From Patulibacter sp. (GTDB lineage: Bacteria; Actinomycetota; Thermoleophilia; Solirubrobacterales; Solirubrobacteraceae): a stretch of 8,931 nt of DNA. A program made the translations under genes and the position numbers. The notes beneath the pieces are model-generated. The model saw only the letters and a program-made list of their open reading frames with translations. It did not search any database and was not told where the DNA came from. Of the stretch, positions 5,422 to 8,931 are shown in pieces (positions within the stretch are counted from its first letter, which is position 1; every line of letters begins with the position of its first letter). The stretch lies in assembly GCA_023268575.1 (NCBI GenBank), contig JALRCL010000985.1, positions 1-8,931 of the forward strand. Reading direction: 5' to 3'.

Positions 5422-6786
5422 GTGGACCGCCTCTTCGCCCCCGATCCCGACGACGGCGCCGCGCCCGAGGCCGACGCGCCGCCGGCCGACGCGCCGCTCG
5501 CCGCGCGCCTGCGCCCGCGGACGGTCGAGGACGTCGTCGGTCAGCCGGAGCTCCTCGGACCGGGCCGGCCGCTGCGGGCGACGATCGAGTCCGGTCGGCC
5601 GCACGCGATGCTCCTCCACGGCCCGCCCGGCTCGGGCAAGACGACGCTCGCGCGGATCGTCGCCGCCGGCGCCGGCGCGGCGGTCGAGGCGCTGCAGGCC
5701 GTCGACGCGGGCAAGGCCGAGGTCCGCGCCGCCCTCGAGCGGGCGCGCGCCCGCCGCGACCCGGCCCGCGCGGAGCCGCGACCGACGGTGCTCTTCATCG
5801 ACGAGATCCACCGCTTCAACCGCACGCAGCAGGACGCCCTGCTGCCGGCGGTCGAGGAGGGCCTCGTGACGCTCATCGCCGCGACGACCGAGCCGCCGTG
5901 GTCGGCGGTCAGCCCGGCGCTGCGGTCGCGGCTGCGGATCTACCGCCTGCGTGCGCTCGGCGAGGCGGACGTCCTGACGCTCCTGGAGCGGGCGATCGAG
6001 CGGCGGCTGCTCGAGCGCGAGGGCGAGGAGGTCCGTGCCGAGCCCGAGGCGCTCGCGCTGCTGGCCTCCCGCAGCGCCGGCGACGCGCGGACCGCGCTCG
6101 GGGCGCTCGAGGCGGCGGCCGGCCTGGCGCGCCCGTCGGCGGAGGCGACCGACGACGGACTGCGCCTGACGATCACCGCCCGCGAGGTCTCCGGTGCGCT
6201 CGACCGCTCGGTGATCGCCGCCGGTCCGGACCAGCCGCACGACCTGCTCTCGGCGTACATCAAGTCGATCCGCGGCAGCGATCCCGACGCCGCCGTCTAC
6301 TACCTGGCCGGGATGCTCGCGGCGGGGGAGGACCCCCGGACGATCGCGCGGCGGCTCGTCGTCTCGGCGAGCGAGGACGTCGGGCTCGCGGACCCGCAGG
6401 CCCTGCCGCTGGCGATCGCGGCGGCCGAGGTGGTCGACCGGATCGGCATGCCCGAATGCCGGATCGCCCTGTCGCACGTGACGATCCGGCTGGCGCTCGC
6501 CGGGAAGTCCAGCGCGGCCTACCGGGCGATCAACGAGGCCCTGGAGCACGTCGAGCAGCACGGGGTCCAGGCCCCGCCGCCGTACCTGCGCGGACGGCTC
6601 TCGGACGGCGCCCGGCCGCAGGACTACGACTACCCCCACGATCGCCCCGGGGGCTACAGCCCGCAGGAGCTCCTGCCGGAGGAGCTGGCGCGGTCCGACC
6701 ACCGGTTCCTGCGTCCCGCCGAGCACGAGCAGGTGCTGCTGGACCGTCTCGCCGCGGCGCGCCGCGCGCGGGGCCGGACACCATGA
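5422..6786 (+). CDS. rarA: Replication-associated recombination protein A (RarA/MgsA, AAA+ ATPase)
   Basis: The product is 454 residues, close to the usual 440-450. RarA is the bacterial homologue of WRNIP1/Mgs1; it acts at stalled replication forks as a tetrameric ATPase related to clamp loaders. Seen in order: the N-terminal RLRPRTVEDVVGQPELLGPG (about 29-48), Walker A GPPGSGKTT (67-75), Walker B LFIDEIHRFN (124-133), sensor-1 region AATTEPPW (153-160), arginine-finger region ALRSRLR (166-172), sensor-2 region GDARTALGALE (220-230), then the C-terminal tetramerisation part with HDLLSAYIKSIRGSDPDAAVYY (about 273-294) and ASEDVGLADPQAL. The GTG at 5422 is chosen because VDRLF parallels the MDLF start of homologues; GGGGA at 5415-5419 is close to it but spaced tightly. 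Odd point: the family sensor-1 Asn (ATTEN) is Pro here. The next gene follows on the same strand. Confidence 0.95.
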   Translation: MDRLFAPDPDDGAAPEADAPPADAPLAARLRPRTVEDVVGQPELLGPGRPLRATIESGRPHAMLLHGPPGSGKTTLARIVAAGAGAAVEALQAVDAGKAEVRAALERARARRDPARAEPRPTVLFIDEIHRFNRTQQDALLPAVEEGLVTLIAATTEPPWSAVSPALRSRLRIYRLRALGEADVLTLLERAIERRLLEREGEEVRAEPEALALLASRSAGDARTALGALEAAAGLARPSAEATDDGLRLTITAREVSGALDRSVIAAGPDQPHDLLSAYIKSIRGSDPDAAVYYLAGMLAAGEDPRTIARRLVVSASEDVGLADPQALPLAIAAAEVVDRIGMPECRIALSHVTIRLALAGKSSAAYRAINEALEHVEQHGVQAPPPYLRGRLSDGARPQDYDYPHDRPGGYSPQELLPEELARSDHRFLRPAEHEQVLLDRLAAARRARGRTP

Positions 6787-6821
6787 GCGGCGCGCGGACG
6801 CCCGAGCTGCGCGATCCGTCC

Positions 6822-6830
6822 AGGGGGAGA
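6822..6830 (+). promoter_or_regulatory. Purine-rich Shine-Dalgarno-like tract before the CAP gene
   Basis: AGGGGGAGA is the clearest ribosome-binding-like tract between rarA and the CAP-domain gene. It lies 12 nt before an in-frame GTG (6843-6845) and 45 nt before the ATG at 6876. If functional at this slightly long spacing it would favour GTG 6843 as start, giving a signal peptide with a longer basic n-region. Confidence 0.35.
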
Positions 6831-6875
6831 CGGGCCGCACGGGTGCCCCCTCGCCCGCGACGATGCACGTCGAGC

Positions 6876-7907
6876 ATGCCCGCCCGGACCGCTCGCCCCA
6901 CGTCCCGCGCGTCCCGCGCGCGCCGCGGTGCCACCGTCGCACCGCTGCTCGGCACGCTCGCGGCGCTCGGCCTCGCCGGTCCGGCCGGGGCGCAGGCTCC
7001 CGCCGTACCGTGCGCGGACGCCGACGTCGCCGCCACGGCGACGAACGCGCCGGTGGTGCGCGCCGCCGTCCTCTGCCTCGTGAACAACGAGCGGGTCGTC
7101 CGCGGGGTCGCGCCGCTGGCCCAGCACCCGGCGCTCGAGCTCGCCGCGCAGCGCCACAGCGACGACATGCTCGCCCGGGGCTACTTCGACCACACCGCGC
7201 CCCCGCCCGCGCCGCACGGGGCCTCGATCGCCGACCGCGCCGCGGCCGCCGGCTACGCGCCGTGGACGCGCCTCGGCGAGAACATCGCGATGGGCAACGA
7301 CACCGCCCGTCGGACCGTGCTCCAATGGCTGCGCAGCCCCGGGCACTGCGTGAACATGCTCCGCAGTTCCTACACCGAGCTCGGCGTCGGGGTCGCGACC
7401 GGCCCGCGCGCCGGCTCGATGTGGCCCCCGGTCTGGACGCAGAGCTTCGGCGCCCGCACGTCGACGACGATCACGCCGGAGTCGCAGGCCGCGATCGACG
7501 CCTGCAACGCAAGGAGCTTCGCGGACCTCGTGACCCCCGAGGGCGCGGGCACGACGGCCCCCGACGCCGGGGCGCCCGGCACCGGTGGGCCCGCCCCGAC
7601 GCCCGGCACCGGCGGGTCGGCCGCGACCCCCGGGGCCGCGGCCGGCGGCGACGCCGGAGCCGGGGCGAGCACGCCACCGCGGGTCCGGGTGACGTCGAAG
7701 CTCCGCCGGCTCAGCGGCGGGCGGTACCGGATCACGGGCCGCGTGACCCCGCGGGGCACGACGAAGCGCGTCCGCGTTCGGCTCGCGCGCGGGAGCCGGA
7801 GTCGGTCCGTCCGGGTGACGGTGCGCGCGTCGGGGGCCTACCGGGCGACGCTCCGGGCCCCCGCGGGCCGCGGCCGCGTGCGCGTCACCGTCGTGACCGT
7901 CCGCTGA
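6876..7907 (+). CDS. Exported CAP/SCP (YkwD-type) domain protein with basic C-terminal domain
   Basis: From ATG 6876 the product is 343 residues, ending at TGA 7905-7907. Residues 1-41 look like a signal peptide: Arg-rich start, hydrophobic core about 20-37, likely cleavage near GAQA. Residues about 57-193 are a CAP domain with the usual marks: LCLVNNERVVRG, QRHSDDML (His94), YFDHTAP (His106), LGENIA (133-138), WLRSPGHCVNML (His157) and YTELGVG. Bacterial CAP proteins are secreted; their activity is mostly unknown. Cys46, Cys67, Cys158 and Cys210 could form two disulfides. A Gly/Pro/Thr/Ala linker (about 221-267) leads to an Arg/Val-rich beta-strand domain (268-343). Start is uncertain: an in-frame ATG at 6783 overlaps the rarA stop as ATGA, and GTG 6843 has a better RBS, but both add basic residues before a normal signal peptide. 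It may share a transcript with rarA. Confidence 0.9.
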   Translation: MPARTARPTSRASRARRGATVAPLLGTLAALGLAGPAGAQAPAVPCADADVAATATNAPVVRAAVLCLVNNERVVRGVAPLAQHPALELAAQRHSDDMLARGYFDHTAPPPAPHGASIADRAAAAGYAPWTRLGENIAMGNDTARRTVLQWLRSPGHCVNMLRSSYTELGVGVATGPRAGSMWPPVWTQSFGARTSTTITPESQAAIDACNARSFADLVTPEGAGTTAPDAGAPGTGGPAPTPGTGGSAATPGAAAGGDAGAGASTPPRVRVTSKLRRLSGGRYRITGRVTPRGTTKRVRVRLARGSRSRSVRVTVRASGAYRATLRAPAGRGRVRVTVVTVR

Positions 7908-7952
7908 CGGCGATCTTCGGGCGATCGCCGGCCGATCCGGGCCCGGGGTCGG
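7908..7952 (+). terminator. Two tandem hairpins directly after the CAP gene
   Basis: The first pairs 7908-7915 (CGGCGATC) with 7923-7930 around a 7-nt loop, a perfect 8-bp stem starting at the base after the TGA. The second pairs 7932-7938 with 7946-7952 (7 bp, one G-U) around a 7-nt loop. No T-run follows. Position right behind the stop, in a gap between convergent genes, supports transcription termination. Confidence 0.5.
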
Positions 7953-7990
7953 AGGCGCAGACGGGCGGTCCGTCACGGTCCTCCGCATGC

Positions 7991-8003
7991 GACCGGGACG
8001 GTC
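7991..8003 (-). terminator. Small hairpin just after the stop of the small membrane protein gene
   Basis: GACCG (7991-7995) and CGGTC (7999-8003) form a 5-bp stem with a 3-nt loop, ending 1 nt past the minus-strand stop (8007-8005). A further stem, GACGG/CCGTC at 7960-7974, lies downstream. Both are short and lack U-tracts, so termination from this side is only plausible. Confidence 0.3.
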
Positions 8004-8004
8004 G

Positions 8005-8223
8005 TCAGTCCCAGGTCCCGAACGAGTCGTGGTGGAAGACCTGCTGGTGGTTGTCCGGCGTCGTACCGTCCGGGGCCGACGCGTCGCGGTCGCGGTCCTG
8101 GGGCGGCGCGTCCTTCGCGCGGCGCAGGACCGCCAGGAGGCCGCCGATCATCACGACGCTCACGACCGCCGTGAGCGCCACGACGACGACGGCGAGGAGG
8201 ATGAGCACGGCGGTGCTGTCCAC
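8005..8223 (-). CDS. Small single-pass membrane protein, unknown function
   Basis: The product is 72 residues, GTG (8223-8221) to TGA (8007-8005). Residues about 4-33 are one continuous hydrophobic stretch (LILLAVVVVALTAVVSVV and on), followed by LRRAK, so the positive-inside rule places the tail in the cytoplasm. The tail (about 37-72) is charged and disordered-looking (PPQDRDRDASAPDGTTPDN) and ends in HQQVFHHDSFGTWD, with three His and aromatic residues. The start is supported by an AGGA at 8231-8234 on the minus strand, 7 nt from the GTG, and by the hydrophobic segment starting at once. Upstream extension to 8592 is open but antisense to the aminotransferase and compositionally poor. I do not recognise the family. 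It faces the CAP gene and is divergent from the aminotransferase. Confidence 0.65.
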   Translation of the reverse strand: MDSTAVLILLAVVVVALTAVVSVVMIGGLLAVLRRAKDAPPQDRDRDASAPDGTTPDNHQQVFHHDSFGTWD

Positions 8224-8358
8224 GGTGGGGTCCTGACGGTGGGGGCCGAACGTCGAGACACCGTATATCGCCCCGGCCCCCTCGATCGCTCGAGACGCGG
8301 CGGAGCGGGACGCAGACGGGACTCCTCCGGCGCTGGCCGCGTGCGTCACCATCGCGCG
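8224..8358. promoter_or_regulatory. Divergent intergenic region with a TATAT island
   Basis: The 135 nt between the small membrane protein and the aminotransferase contain GTATATC at 8263-8269, an isolated AT-rich spot. On the minus strand it reads TATACG, about 39 nt before the GTG at 8223, a sensible -10 position; on the plus strand TATATC lies about 90 nt before the ATG at 8359. No good -35 is seen for either. AGGA (8234-8231, minus) is the likely RBS of the small gene. Confidence 0.35.
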
Positions 8359-8931
8359 ATGCCCTCCTCGCGCTCGCAGGTGCCGCCGTTCGCCGTGATG
8401 GAGGTCCTCGACGCGGTCCAGCGCCGCCGCGACGCGGGCCTGCCGGTGCTCTCGCTCTGCGCCGGCGAGCCCGCGGGCGGCGCACCCGCCGCGGTGCGCG
8501 AGCGGGCCGCGGCGCTGCTGACCGCCGGCGAGCCCCTGGGCTACACGCCCGCGCTCGGCCTCCCGGCGCTGCGCCGCGCGATCGCCGACCACTACGCGCG
8601 CTGGTACGGCGTGGCGGTCGATCCGGAGCGCGTCGCCGTCACGACCGGCTCGTCGGGGGCGTTCGTGCTCGCGTTCCTCGCGGCGTTCTCGCCGGGCGAC
8701 CGCGTCGCGCTCGCGCGACCGGGCTACCCCGCGTACCGCAACATCCTCCGGGCGCTGGGCTGCGAGGTCGTCGAGCTCCCCGCCGGCCCCCAGCAGCGCT
8801 ACCAGCCGACCCCGTCGCTGCTGGACGCCGCCGTCGCCGCGGGCGGCCCGCTGCGGGGCGTGGTCGTCGCCTCGCCGGCGAACCCGACCGGCAGCATGGT
8901 CGACGGCGCGGAGCTCGCCGCGCTCGGGGCC
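8359..8931 (+). CDS. PLP-dependent class I/II aminotransferase, AspB (Rv3565)-like, N-terminal 191 residues
   Basis: The frame is open from ATG 8359 to the window edge. Fold-type I aminotransferases move amino groups between amino and keto acids using pyridoxal phosphate. Seen marks: VPPFAVMEVL (8-17), LSLCAGEPAGGAP (31-43), GYTPALGLPALRRAIADHY (61-79), TTGSSGAFVLAF (95-106, PLP phosphate-binding region), GDRVALARPGYPAYRNIL (113-130, with the Tyr stacking region) and VVVASPANPTG (168-178, with the conserved Asn-Pro-Thr-Gly). The Schiff-base lysine lies beyond the window. From memory it closely resembles mycobacterial Rv3565 (annotated AspB), but the amino acid specificity cannot be read from this part. 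A GTG at 8341 in the same frame is an alternative start; no good RBS precedes either. It is divergent from the small membrane protein gene. Confidence 0.93.
   Translation, partial: MPSSRSQVPPFAVMEVLDAVQRRRDAGLPVLSLCAGEPAGGAPAAVRERAAALLTAGEPLGYTPALGLPALRRAIADHYARWYGVAVDPERVAVTTGSSGAFVLAFLAAFSPGDRVALARPGYPAYRNILRALGCEVVELPAGPQQRYQPTPSLLDAAVAAGGPLRGVVVASPANPTGSMVDGAELAALGA

Noticed and set aside
4666..6942. Extension of the M20 frame to a 1207-residue minus-strand protein covering the rarA region
   Set aside because: The extra part runs antisense to rarA and out of frame with the acetyltransferase, with no domain. The M20 domain starts normally after the ATG at 4665.
6863..8236. A 457-codon plus-strand frame overlapping the CAP gene
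   Set aside because: Its product is Arg/Pro/Ala-rich and antisense to the small membrane gene at its end, while the CAP frame has all family motifs.
1..8931. Mobile elements, CRISPR arrays, tRNA/rRNA genes, defence or biosynthetic systems
   Set aside because: I saw no transposase, integrase, regularly spaced repeats, tRNA-like cloverleaf or rRNA motif. Base composition looks uniform, so there is no sign of recent transfer.

Overview
This is a very GC-rich (roughly three quarters G+C by eye) bacterial chromosomal window with dense, gap-poor coding and frequent GTG starts. It carries actinobacterial families: an exported HtaA-domain protein, a CAP/SCP protein, an NYN-domain protein ending in an LEDVPG-type tail, and an aminotransferase resembling mycobacterial AspB (Rv3565). 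Two exported proteins end in Arg/Val-rich beta-strand extensions, a style I associate with Thermoleophilia (Solirubrobacterales, Patulibacter-like). The lineage is an inference from style, not a match.

Layout. A 43-codon tail of an unidentified plus-strand gene (2-133) runs convergently into a minus-strand block. In the direction of transcription that block is: a Pat/ArsN1-like GNAT acetyltransferase (5269-4676), an M20 metallohydrolase 10 nt behind it (4665-3319), a 795-residue exported HtaA/propeller/Ig protein (3247-860), and an NYN-domain protein (771-178). A very stable 15-bp hairpin without a U-tract sits between the last two. A 152-bp divergent intergenic region with a perfect 14-bp palindrome separates this block from the plus-strand pair rarA (AAA+ ATPase, 5422-6786) and an exported CAP-domain protein (6876-7907). 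A hairpin-rich convergent gap leads to a 72-residue minus-strand membrane protein (8223-8005). A second divergent gap precedes the plus-strand class I aminotransferase, which is cut by the window edge (8359-8931).

How the genes relate. The only tight operon is GNAT-M20, which pairs an acyl-adding with an amide-hydrolysing enzyme. The HtaA protein probably binds heme or a similar ligand outside the cell, but no heme transporter genes are visible. rarA is a housekeeping replication/recombination gene. There are no transposases, CRISPR arrays, tRNAs, rRNAs, phage genes or recognisable defence genes, and no intergenic stretch exceeds about 155 bp. I see an ordinary chromosomal region with a few details worth checking, not a clear new system.
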